64,000 nucleotides of DNA from Nemopilema nomurai (taxonomy: Eukaryota; Cnidaria; Scyphozoa; Rhizostomeae; Rhizostomatidae): contig ML133420.1 of assembly GCA_003864495.1 (NCBI GenBank), positions 2,357,238-2,421,237 on the forward strand, written 5' to 3'. Below, piece by piece: positions 1 through 11,300 of this stretch. Under the pieces are notes generated by a model. The model was not told the DNA's origin, did no database searches, and saw nothing but the letters and a program-made list of their open reading frames with translations. Position 1 is the first letter of the stretch. Each line of letters opens with the position of its first letter. Both the position numbers and the translations under genes were made by a program.

Positions 1-511
1 AGAGATACAAGGAAACATACAGCCTCGAACAAACATGGGGAGCCGGGTGATAATTACGATACAAGAGAGCAAAGACACTGCAAAATCAACGAGCTTGAAA
101 TGGGCAATGGCAACTAATGTACGGCACCCCAGCAGTCACACAACGAGCCGCAGCTCCCAATCACAGGACACTGAGGGTATCTAATGAAACTTCAGTGCCC
201 CTGCTTCAGGCGTTTGACAAAAATTTTACCCAGCGCCTAAAGAAATGATGTATCAGGCACATTGTAGCACAGGGATTTAGAGATATTCAGTGCAAACAGA
301 GTGCACAAAGATGAATAAAGCGGTGTTTGTTAACATGAATTCTGCTGGGCCAATGCAGGGTCTTACATGCTGCAAACTTTCATTGTGGGAGCTTCCTTTT
401 AAAAACGTACGGGATTACTATATTGCGAAAAAGGACACTTGGCAAGAAATGTTTGTCCATGCTCACAGTAAATACAACTCAACGGAGGGTAGAAAATGAT
501 AGATAGCCTAC
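1..511. other. Stretch downstream of last visible EIF4H exon
   Basis: I could not recognise the expected C-terminal EIF4H exon here on the minus strand, and no other gene is supported. This is probably intron sequence of EIF4H running to the edge of the window. Confidence 0.4.
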
Positions 512-3500
512 TTTGATCATTTCTCCCGAAGCCTTGGTCTGAGCCTCTTGCCTCGAATCCTCGGTTAAAACCCCTGTCTGTAGAGTAAACAAACAAAATT
601 TATAGATACTAAAAAATGTTACATTGAAGAAGATTAAACGATGCTAGCAAATGCTGGGAAATGCCCCAGTCACCAATACTAGCTCCAGAACCCTTGTCTT
701 TGTCGTTGAAACAAAAGTCAGTGGGTTCAATCAAGTCAAAAGTCAGTGGGGACAAATTTCAGGGCCTGCCACTCTTGCACTTCTAGCTAAGTTATTTAAC
801 ATCATTTCTGCTGCAGAAAATACCTGATGAAACTAGGAAAATACAACTTCAACAACTTCGTTGGAAATAACAAATTGAAACATTACATTTAACAGCAGTC
901 ATCTCTAAAAGCTCACAAACTAAAATGAGCCTATAAGAAACAAAAGATTAAATTTTGAAATGGCAATGACTGTTTCTTGATCTAACAAATCCTATGAAGC
1001 CTGCAAATTTTCTTTTGAGCCAAGCCTGTAAAATTTTAGTCTGAAATGGCAAACCTCCTGAGCGACCCCCCATGTTTCCACCAGCTCCCCTTGGGCGACC
1101 TCTTCCACTTTTATCCCTGCGACCTTCTGCTATATCTACTTTTAAGCTGCGCTCAACATATTCCTGTCAAACAAGATAACTTTGAATTACACAAAAGTGA
1201 AGATTTTTCTAAGTTCATAATCAAAATACATTTCATGTCAGAGCTAAGCATACGCATTCGTGTCCTGTGAAAATTTGGACAACTGAAGATGTAGTCCTCA
1301 TCTGGGTGGCATTTGGGCAAAGTCAGAAGAGAGGTTGATGTAAAGCCTAGCAATTTTTGGAACCCATTCATTTCTATTATCTCACCTGGTCAGCACAGCA
1401 GTTCAACAAATCAATAAATTATAAGAAAATATAAATAAGTGAATATATATAAATGAATAACAATAAGTAGCACAAAAATAAAAACATGATACTTACAGCT
1501 CCATTGTATTCAAGAGCTGCTTTCAATGACTCAGGATCCTCAAACTCCACATAACAGAAGCCTGCAGACAGAAATTTCAATCAATGATTGCACATACAAA
1601 TGTGTATATACATTTAGTAATTTGATTATCATAGACAAAAAGTTATATAAATTTAATAAATCAATTATAGCATTATGCTTTTGTGAGCAAGAAATATGTT
1701 TGGCTTATGAAGACAGGGTCTTTGACTGACCTCACCCCCTTGAACGATAACTTTTTCTTAGCCTTCCCCTAAGTGCTATTAAATGCTTTGTGTGGAGCTG
1801 TGTATATTCACGGAAGATTGCCCCCAACTTGCTAAAGTGCATTTCATGGTTGATCATCAACAGGAAACTATTGCATTTTGCAAGTAATTATTCATTGGGC
1901 ATTGACATAATAGAAAGTACAAAAAGAGGCCTATCAGAAACCTAATACCAATACAATAAAATAATAATTTTTCTAAAAATCTATAAAAAACATGCTTACA
2001 AATTTGACCCAAAAACAGTGGAAGTTGCAACAGATGAAAGTGGCTTTTTTAAAAAATGCTTTTGCATAACAATAAAACTTGTTAATCTTCAATCTTGATA
2101 CTATGACATAGGAAGATGCTGGGAACAGAATTTTATAAATATGATTTTCTTGCTGTTCTGAAAATTTGACTTGAGAGAAGAACAATTGCAATAAATCTTC
2201 AAGACTGCTATAAAAAGATTCAGGTCAACTTTAAGCAATACAGAATACAATGAAGTTTTCAAAGAGCCAAAATACCTTTAAATTTGTCTGTCTCTTTGTC
2301 TCTCACTAGCCTTACACTCCGAACCTGCAATAAACCGTCAAAATCACAGTCAATTCAACACAAAACAACTGCATTCCATTGTACAGAAGACCCATATACA
2401 TACTTTTTTCAACATATCCAAAAAATCTTCAGTGATGCGTAAGAATTCCTTTTAGGCAGTCCTGGGACAACCCAGATTCCAATACACTCTGTTCTATCAT
2501 ATCATCATACTTTTTCATGTCCTCAAATAAAATTATTTGTTCTTGCTCTGCTTTATTTATACATGATAATTTATAAAAGAACTACTAAAAATTGTCACAG
2601 AAAAACAGTCACTGTGCAAGAAAAACTCAAGAAAAGCCACTAAAGGTACCCAATACAATGGATGGATTCTATCTCCCATTAATATTACAACTTAAGTGAA
2701 ACAGGTTATTTTTCATTGGCCTTTGGTTCTTGAACTACTAACTTGTGGATTGCTTCACATCTGTATTGGATTAATACTTGACAAAACATATTCTAGAAAA
2801 CAGGTTTTAGAGGACGTGACTTCATTTTTCATACAACATGAAAGGTCTGTTTGTATTCTTTCATACTTCACACTACAATGATGACACTACCTGAAACGTA
2901 TTCTTAAACACAGGAGGCACTAAAGCATGCTGCTTGGAAAAGATTCTGCAGCTAAAATTACAGCATTAGCCAAGTTCTCCATCCAAGTGAATTAATGAGC
3001 ACTGAATCAGTTTTAACTGAATATTTCTAAATACTTTGGAAATGACCTTTTATTCAAACTTCTCACGATTTTGAACTCTCTGTTTGATACCTATTATTCA
3101 ACAAAGAAAGATAATTTTGTGCAGAAACATTTCCAAAGCTACAAAAAGCTATTCAACAGCAATTCTCTCACTTCAATACTGAAAATATCTGAATATTTGC
3201 AAAATGTTGCAAAAATAAATCTAGCAAACTAAGAAAATAGAGGAAAGTCTTAATGTTATTATCCGTCAATTTAAGGTAATTGCACCTTGGTTCTTGGTAG
3301 GTAAAGAAATCTTAGTGCTTTTGATTTGTCAAGAAGATAGGCCTAAAGTGGATAATCATAGACTTTATTTAAGCTAAAACTTAAAATTGCAATTAGTGGA
3401 AAGTTTCTTGGCTACATCTATGACACAAAAAAGAAAGCAAAATTGTAACTAACTACAACCAATGATTAGTTGTTTTCAAAACAAAATTTTCTAAGTGCTC

Positions 3501-5453
3501 TTGAGAAATCTGCAGACAGACAGCTTTGGAACAAAATTTTAAGCTCAACACAGTACTGTAAGCACATCCACATTAATCATTGGACAGACTTAATAAACTA
3601 GATAGGCTTATCTTCCAAATTTGACTAGAAATCTTACCTTAAGATCCCTGAAAATGTCATCAACATCCCCTTGAACACAGTTGAAAGGCAAATTGCCTAC
3701 ATATGCAGTGAATGGTGGCTCAGTTGGAAATTTAGACTCTCTTTGTCTGAATCCACCTCCGCTTCCACCTCCAACTCCACCACCGTCTCTACTTCCACCT
3801 CCATTTCTGTTGTTTCTTCTACCACCACCATATGACCCACCAAAATCACTATTTTCAATGTGAATATGAGTTTTAAAACCAGTTCTACGCAGAAGTTTAT
3901 GCTTCCCAAAAAAATCACAAAATGAGACTGAAGCAAGATTATTTAGAGTCCTGAACTTCAGTCATGCTTTCTCTTATCTGGCCTACAACTAGGTAAATTT
4001 CTAGGAAAACCCAAGAGAGCCACTATAGCAAGTGAGTAGCCTGGTAATGGAATATCTCAAACATAGCTTCAAGGAAGCTTCTATGTTGCTAATAATTGAA
4101 ATAAAATAAAACACAACTGCCTAAAGGTCTATTAGTGGATAAAAAAGAAAAATTTAGGAAACTTATTCAAAGGGGTGTGGTGAATAATGGCTTATTTTAA
4201 ATTAAATCTGTAAAAGAACAAGTGATTGGCTCAAGCTGCCTTTAACCGTACTAGATTTTATCACAGAGGTTTATAAAGTTCAGGAAACCAAATTCTTGCA
4301 CTTCTGTAACAATTAACAGGCATGACCATTTTGGTAACTTTATTTTTGCCCTGATTTTAATATCAAATTCTAAAAAGCATTTTTCTTCAACTTAACCCAA
4401 ATTGTGTAACATTTAGGGAGCAAGTCTTTGAAAATTGACCCATTTTTCATACATTGAGCTAAAACTTTAAATGTAGTATTCTATTGCCAGAGGAAACAAG
4501 CACACAAAATATGCACTGATTACCACATTGTAGGACAAATTTGTCATTAGAATTGTTTAGTTTCATATGGCATTACCCTGTTACCCTTTTTCCATGGGAA
4601 ACATGAGATTGAACTTGGGCTTAAACAGGATCAAGATTTGCTAACCAGAAATCTTTTGTCACAGATCCCAACCTAGGGAAATGCCATTGGACATAAATGG
4701 CAACCAGATTTTTTGCGTACAATTTTTTTGAGGTGTGCATGAAGTTACAAGAGCAAGTGCTCCTTTAAATTGACTTCATGAACGCCACATTTTGCAGCGC
4801 CAATTTCGTAATAAAACCAGGTAGGGAACCATAGGGTCGAGAGAGGAACCACTATTTTGTTTTTTCCTTTTCGATTTATGCCACCGGAAAGGCCAACCAC
4901 ACGATGAAAACAGCAAAATTTTGTCGACTTGTTGCGGCTTCTCTTCTAATCTTCCTCAAACATTCACAGGCACAAGAAGATATTATTACCTCAAACAAAG
5001 TTGGATTTACTTATCAGTTCAAAACTGACCTTCCGTCTCTGTATTTATTTCGATTGAAATTCCTTGACAAAAAAACAGGTTACCTCAGGGTGTTTAAATC
5101 TTCAGACAACAATAACCATGAACTGTGGTGAAACAGACCCCAAAATGGTTTTAAGAGCATATTCTGAACAATTAAATAAGTTTACTATTCAGAGACCAGA
5201 GAAAATTGTGCGAATTTGTTCCTTTTTAGCGACGGGATGAGATTTGGAATTGAAATGAAAAGATTGCCTCCGCTACCTCGCCGACAATAAGCGCCGGAAA
5301 GTTTTCAATCGATTCATGTACGCAGCAAAAAATTGCTACAAATTAGCCAGTGGATGTTTCTGAACGTCTTCATGATTACCTTGGTCCGGAACTTGTGCTG
5401 AATGTATCATAGAATGATCCGTCCTGTCCCCAATCACCATCGGGAGCAGCCAT
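512..5453 (-). CDS. EIF4H: Eukaryotic translation initiation factor 4H (partial, 3' end off the left edge)
   Basis: EIF4H is an RNA-binding cofactor that stimulates the eIF4A helicase during cap-dependent initiation in the cytoplasm. Coding exons on the minus strand, 5' to 3': 5453-5380, 3848-3638, 2324-2276, 1561-1497, 1163-1055 and 577-512; all phases join cleanly. The start ATG at 5453 opens a short acidic N-terminus ([14 protein letters not shown]). A Gly/Arg-rich stretch follows, then [16 protein letters not shown] (RRM RNP2), then KGFCYVEF (RNP1) across the exon 3/4 junction, and [11 protein letters not shown] closing the RRM. The last visible exons encode an RG-rich tail. The donors at 1055 and 512 are the least certain boundaries. 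The C-terminal exons normally found in the family were not seen in bases 1-511, so the gene probably continues to the left. It is divergently placed to UFD1. Confidence 0.9.
4904..5131 (+). other. Unplaced 75-codon ORF with signal-peptide-like start
   Basis: An ATG-initiated ORF lies inside EIF4H intron 1 on the opposite strand. Its first 24 residues ([20 protein letters not shown], then SQAQ) look like a signal peptide with a plausible cleavage after SQAQ. A possible donor (ACAG before gttacc) occurs near position 5082. I found no convincing downstream exon and do not recognise the protein. It could be the first exon of a small secreted or membrane protein, or chance. Confidence 0.2.
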
Positions 5454-6258
5454 TTTGCATTTTGAGGCGAAAGAACATGTGAAGGGAGCACTGCAGAGGA
5501 CTCACCCTCCTTCGCAGCGTCATCGCAATAATTAGTTCACCTGCAAATGAAATACAATGTTGTTTGGAGTGTAAATAGGTAGATTTTCCAATGCATCGAG
5601 AACGTATTACATCATATTGAATAAGTGAGAAACCAACTATCAAGTACTTCAGAATGCTTCATTTCCTCCAGTTTCATCATTTGCTTTTTATAGAGTACTT
5701 CATAACGCTTATGGCATTTACTTAAATGCATATCATCAAATGCATCTTAAATGCATGAGACAGCCAATTGTTGTGAATATTGTTACGTTACGATAACAAA
5801 CTGAATCTTTGCTGCCCTTCCAAATGTCCTGTACCAGTTTCTTGTAACTAGTTTCCACATTAAATTTGATAAATATCTTTGAATTTGGCAGTAATCTTGT
5901 TACATCATGTGACCATTCGTTCAAAAAACGCTTCTTCGAATTTATTTCTCTAAAACTCTTTACTTCAAGTGAATAAGGCCAGGTTATCAAATTGGTGAAT
6001 TTTTTTTGTTCAAAAAAAAAATTGGATAGAGCTCAAACTTGTGAACGAAAATATTTTCCGGTTTCTCAGAGAACATGTACTAGCTTGTGGTGTTGTCTAG
6101 GAAATATTGAATTTGTTTGTAAAGCATCGACAAAACAAGAGGTATGATTGCTTTTTCACTACGCTAAGCATCGAGTTCCATCGACACCAAGGAGCTTTGA
6201 AGACCAACCCTTGATAAAGTATCAGTCTGGCAGGTAAAACTCATGTAGGATCGGAGGT

Positions 6259-6270
6259 GGGGGGGGGGGG
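6259..6270. repeat. Poly-G run (12 bases)
   Basis: Uninterrupted run of G on the plus strand within the EIF4H-UFD1 spacer. Length is likely polymorphic and prone to sequencing error. Confidence 0.8.
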
Positions 6271-6479
6271 CAAAGGCGTGAAGATATTACCAAAGTAGTC
6301 AGCCACCCCTGGTTCCCATATGCTGCAGGCGTCGCCTTGTCAGATCAATTGCAAAATGTACCCGTACGGGCATACATTTCTGGTGATTTCTACCAGCATT
6401 GATCTTTTACAGCAGGTATCTAGAATAGGAGCCAAAGTATCAAATAGTTTTACCAGATGCTGCCGCTTGTTTATGAAGC

Positions 6480-6534
6480 ATTTTATTTATTAACATTTTA
6501 TTTTATTTTATTTATTTATTTATTATATTGTTTA
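6480..6534. repeat. TTTA-type simple repeat
   Basis: Degenerate tandem ATTT/TTTA units in an AT-rich stretch of the EIF4H-UFD1 spacer; a microsatellite with no sign of function. Confidence 0.7.
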
Positions 6535-7080
6535 TGAATTAATAACGCATGATCGATATTCAGGCAAAATTTCTGTCAATAGAACTGTAACAGTAGCTAC
6601 ACCAAACACTTTCACAAAAAGCATTTTTTGTAGTCAGACAGAATATACAAAATGGTTCACCGAATCAATTGAACTAACAAAGTAGTATTCTGAAACCATG
6701 TAAGAAAATTATGACGGCTATTTGAGCTTTTATTAGAGAATGCATCTTTGAAATTGTCCTTCCTTTGAAGTCATAGGAGGCCAGAGACTGTCCAGAAACC
6801 CAACATTATGAGCAAAACCAGGAATTTGTAAATTGAAGTTTTAGGGGGGAATCAGCCAACACAATATTATAAACTGTCCGAAAACACAACATTATCAGAA
6901 AAACCAGGAAAGATTCATATCTCGATTTAGCTGCGAAACAATCCTTGAAGCTCTCAGTAACAAGGCTCAGTACTCGCCCCTTTTAAATTGAATTTTCATT
7001 TTGCTTTGGAACTACAACCCCATTCAACCAAAACGAATCCTAGCTGTATTCAATGAAACCACCCTCCAGCACCTCCCAAA

Positions 7081-7352
7081 CAGGGCCGTAAATCTATTTT
7101 GTCAATTGGGGGGTCAGCCGAACCAATAACACGGAGCGACACCACTTTACTAACATAACCAACCAACATTAACAATAGTTGATTAGACAAAGTGGCTATA
7201 GCATGAAAAAAGTGTAATGCTAACCCAGGTACAAAGGATCCCATTTCTTTGGAAGAAAAGGGTATAAATTCCAACCCAAAATCACTTTCCCCAAATTTTT
7301 TTTTGGGGGGGGGGGGTCCGGTCCCCCCGTCCCCCCGGGATTTACGGCCCTG
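7081..7352. mobile_element. hAT-like MITE, 272 bp, with 8-bp target duplication
   Basis: The element begins CAGGGCCGTAAATC and ends with its exact reverse complement, GATTTACGGCCCTG, giving 14-bp perfect terminal inverted repeats. It is flanked on both sides by the identical 8 bp CTCCCAAA (7073-7080 and 7353-7360). An 8-bp duplication with CAGGG-type ends is typical of hAT-superfamily non-autonomous elements. The interior is short, non-coding, and has a long G/C homopolymer tract near the 3' end. Confidence 0.88.
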
Positions 7353-8316
7353 CTCCCAAAGCACATCGTTCTTTAAAACCTAAACATACCACTCAATAAA
7401 AGACTGAGATCTTGAGTTATAAAGATATTGATATATGAACGAAATGAGTTATTAAGTGAAATATTCGGTTTGTTATATTCTGTAGCCATGACCCAGAAAC
7501 TATCATCACTCTCAAGCAGTTCTTGCCTTCCCTGTTGATATCGACTTGTCGAAAATTATATTAGACTAGTTTTTTCAAATAACTAAAAATAAAGTGCGTT
7601 TCAGACATTTGCTTTCAGTGACAGAAACGGAATGATATAAACGTTTTACCTACTAAGCTGCTCTGTCTTTTTCTGTTGAAAGATATTGGAACTCTGTATC
7701 TGAGCATAGAGCGATAATATTAGAAAAATAAGTCAATCTGGCAACAAGGGACCATCTTTCGGGTAAAAATGCTTCTTGGTGTGTCTAAAATTCATCACAC
7801 TTTGTGAGACTCTTTGAGCTCCGGTTCTGAAAATAAACTGATTTCATTTTTTGTAAAAGATTGCCAGCCATCAATAGGCATGGCTAAAGCTTAAATAGAA
7901 GATCTTCATCGAGGATCTCGCACTCAATCTTGAAACAGGGGGTGATCCCTATTGAGGGAGTTGTACCACGGATATGGTCTTATGAATGTGGCGCGTGATT
8001 AATGAAAAGGGAAATGTGCCAGTCTAATCTAAGATTCCTGCCCACCCGTCTCTAGCGGATTTTAATGTTCTATCAAGTGCATGTAATTGAAGATTTACCA
8101 CATTTCACTCTTTCTCCCTCAAATTGTTCCACAAGTTTTCTAAGTGGAGACTTTTCCGGAAGTGTTCCACTGATCAGTGAAGTGTTCCCATTGGGTTCTT
8201 TAGTCTCGTTTACAAAACACGGGTACGAGGCACTAAGGCCTATTTTTTTCTTGAAGACTGCCAAAGGAGAGAAGTTGCAAGATCCTCAGTAACGGCAGTT
8301 AAACAAAGAAGGAAAA

Positions 8317-11300
8317 ATGGTAACACAATCTTAATATTATTTTAAATTTTCCATATATATGCTTTGTGGTTTTAATTTTCACCCTAACTGATGGTGCTGC
8401 ATAGTCAAAGTTGGATCTTATGATCTTGTTGTTTTCTACGAAGAGGTTTTCAACTAAATATTTTTTTGTTATATGCACTTAACTCAGCATATTTTCATCC
8501 ATTATTTTATCAATATTGTTCTCAACTGACAAAACTTTATGTCAACTACAAGCAGGTAGAATCTGTTCTAAAGCACAAGAATCTAATGCAGAATCATTAC
8601 CCTCTCGCTACTTTTACAAGACAATGTTTACTTGAAACAATATATAAATTTCGTTGCAGTTTGGATTTGGAAATGTGTTTGATAACATGCCACGGAGTTT
8701 CAACACTCAATATAGATGCTTTTCGGTGTCAATCTTACGTGAAAGAGATGATGTTGAAAGAGGAGGAAAAAGTGAATATATTTATCCTACATTCAATTTT
8801 GCATTAAAATCGATTTCCATCTATTTAAGAGACATTTATCATGTACTTGAGATGCAAACATTGATCTAACTTTCACTATGTTTAATGTTACTTTGGGGTA
8901 TGCTATTTCTTTTGGCTTTATTTGATAATTCCTTAATGGTAGCCAAGTACAACCTTGCAGCTTTCATTAAGTGTTGTATCATGAAGGTATAAAATACTTT
9001 GATGAAGTATCAAATTACTGCTCAATTATTCTTTGCTTTTTAAGTACAAAATTTTGACCAAGTGCCCTTGCACCAAAACTATGAATTCCGTATGGCAATA
9101 TCATTTGTAGGTATATGTAGTTAGGTGAAGTAGGTGTGTTGTAGTGTGAGTATCATGTATCTTTACCATTAGCATTGTAGATTGTAGATTCTACAAAATA
9201 CACTTTTTCTTCTATAGTTATAATGCCACCATCTGCCTTGGATGTACTTAGTAAGTAAACTTGATATCAAACTTCATGTCTATAGAAAATTTTTGTGCAT
9301 TTCTTTGCACATTATACATAAGATGTAATTCATGTAATTTAATGATGGCAGTATACCTTGATAATACAGGTATTATATCTTATGATGCGGTGTTTTATAC
9401 ATAGGTTTTAACTGCATCTTTTTAAGTTGGATCGTGTTAACTTGGATGATTCAGGCTTCTTTCAATACTTCTTGCTTTCAATCCTCTTTTAATGCAAAAT
9501 ACTACATATATTCATCAAGTGGGATAATTCCTTTGCTTCTTGTAAGAGGCTTCAATGGTGCATTTACAGTAATATAGATTTAAATTAAGTCTCAGATGTA
9601 TCCTTCAATGTTTATTGTACATCCATTTACTATTTCAGCAAGGCTAAATATTGTTTATCCAATGCTGTTCAATTTATCCAATGCAAGAAAAGAGAGGGCC
9701 ACACATTGTGGTGTATTAGAGTTTGTTGCAGATGAAGGAAAAGTCTATATTCCTTATTGGGTGAGTCAATAAAATGTGATAATTCATCTAAAAGAATTTT
9801 TGAAAAATATTTGACTGAATTGTAAAATAAATTGTCAAGCTTAATTGAAGATTATAAAAAACTGATTGAGAATAAAATTTGGGGTCCTGCATGCACTTTT
9901 TGCAATAGACTAAGAGTTATGATGTGTGATAACTTGATACCTTATCCTAATTGAATTTTGTTATGTTCCTTTGGCAGATGATGAGAAACCTGCTCCTTGA
10001 AGAGGGTGATCTAGTGCAGGTTCAAAGTGCTTCCCTTCCTGTTGCTACTTATGCAAAATTCCAACCACAGTCTGTTGAGTTCCTTGACATCACAAACCCA
10101 AAGGCAGTGTATCCATTTCTTTTGACCAAAGAAACTCAAGATAACTAATTAAATTTTTTCATACTCTCCAGTTAGTTATTCAATGGGGTTGTCAAAAAAT
10201 TATACAAGAATAGCTGTGTTGTTTTTGAGCTGTAAGCTTAACTTGTAACATAGAGTAAAAATGTCTAGCAAATTATCTCAGTTTACATCTGGGAGTCAGG
10301 GAAACCTGAGGCAGCAACCTCTGCTCTAGCTGAATTTGTTTCACAGCTTTTAGGCCATGTGATAAAAATTGTTGGCAATTGTTGTTAAAAATACTTAACA
10401 AATATACAGACTAGAGAATGCACTAAGGCTGTTTGCCTGTTTGACAACTGGGGACATGATTGCTTTTACATACAATGATCGGGTAAGAACTTATTTTTCT
10501 TCTGCTGTTCGCTGCCTGCACATTTGAAAAATTCTGATGAGAGTAGCTAAACCTTCTGTTTTTTTCAAAATGATATATGCTACAAATGTCATTGAGTTAT
10601 GTCACTCTATTTTTGTGTGATTTTTAACATGTTTTACTGTTGAGCTTATCCAGATGTATGTTTGATATCATACCAATGAATGAATATGAATACTTCATCT
10701 TTCTTCAACCATACATAACTGACAGGGAGACCAAAGTATTGAAAAATAAATGATGCTCAAAAATGCAGAATGTGGAATGATGCTTTCACAAAGCATTTAT
10801 CTGCAAAAATTCCAGGTTCCAGTACTCTTTCTGTTCAGGTCACTTGCTCAGCCTTTTATTGCACTGAACATACATTGATAGTGACCTAGGTTTCAAAGGG
10901 CTTATTCTTGCATGTGGTTACACATGTATATTTTGATTGACAGAGGTTGAAATACTCTTGTCCTTCTGTTCCAAGGTGTACGAACTTCTTGTAATGGAAA
11001 CCAAACCAGCCCAAGCAATTTCAATCATAGAATGTGACATGCAGGTAGGCGCATTTCTGTTTGGTCTTCAATTGTGCAGTATTAGCAAATTAAATAAAAC
11101 GACTTGATACCCTTTAGGAAGCTGATATCTTGTAATTATTGTATTGTTAGCAAACACTGATTTTAATGGGGCTTTAACGTTTTGTTTAACATAACATAAC
11201 ACTAACATAGGTGGAACTGGAAGCGTAGCCTGTAAGTTCACAAGTAAGGTCATAATTAGTACAGACTGCAAAGCTCTAGTTGCAAGAGACTACGAACTTT

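Larger units (their letters stand above)
5454..8316. other. Intergenic region between divergent EIF4H and UFD1
   Basis: No protein-coding gene is supported here. The stretch contains a 12-G run, a TTTA-rich simple repeat, and a 272-bp hAT-like MITE with an 8-bp target duplication. Its ends must hold the promoters and 5' UTRs of EIF4H (left) and UFD1 (right). The ORF at 8065-8292 has no recognisable product. Confidence 0.6.

Noticed and set aside
3697..3936. Minus-strand ORF rich in Val/Glu
   Set aside because: Out-of-frame reading of the Gly/Arg-rich EIF4H exon 2; the correct frame gives [12 protein letters not shown] and the RRM start.
8065..8292. 75-codon plus-strand ORF just upstream of UFD1
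   Set aside because: Ends before the UFD1 ATG, out of context, no recognisable product; probably 5' UTR or spacer.
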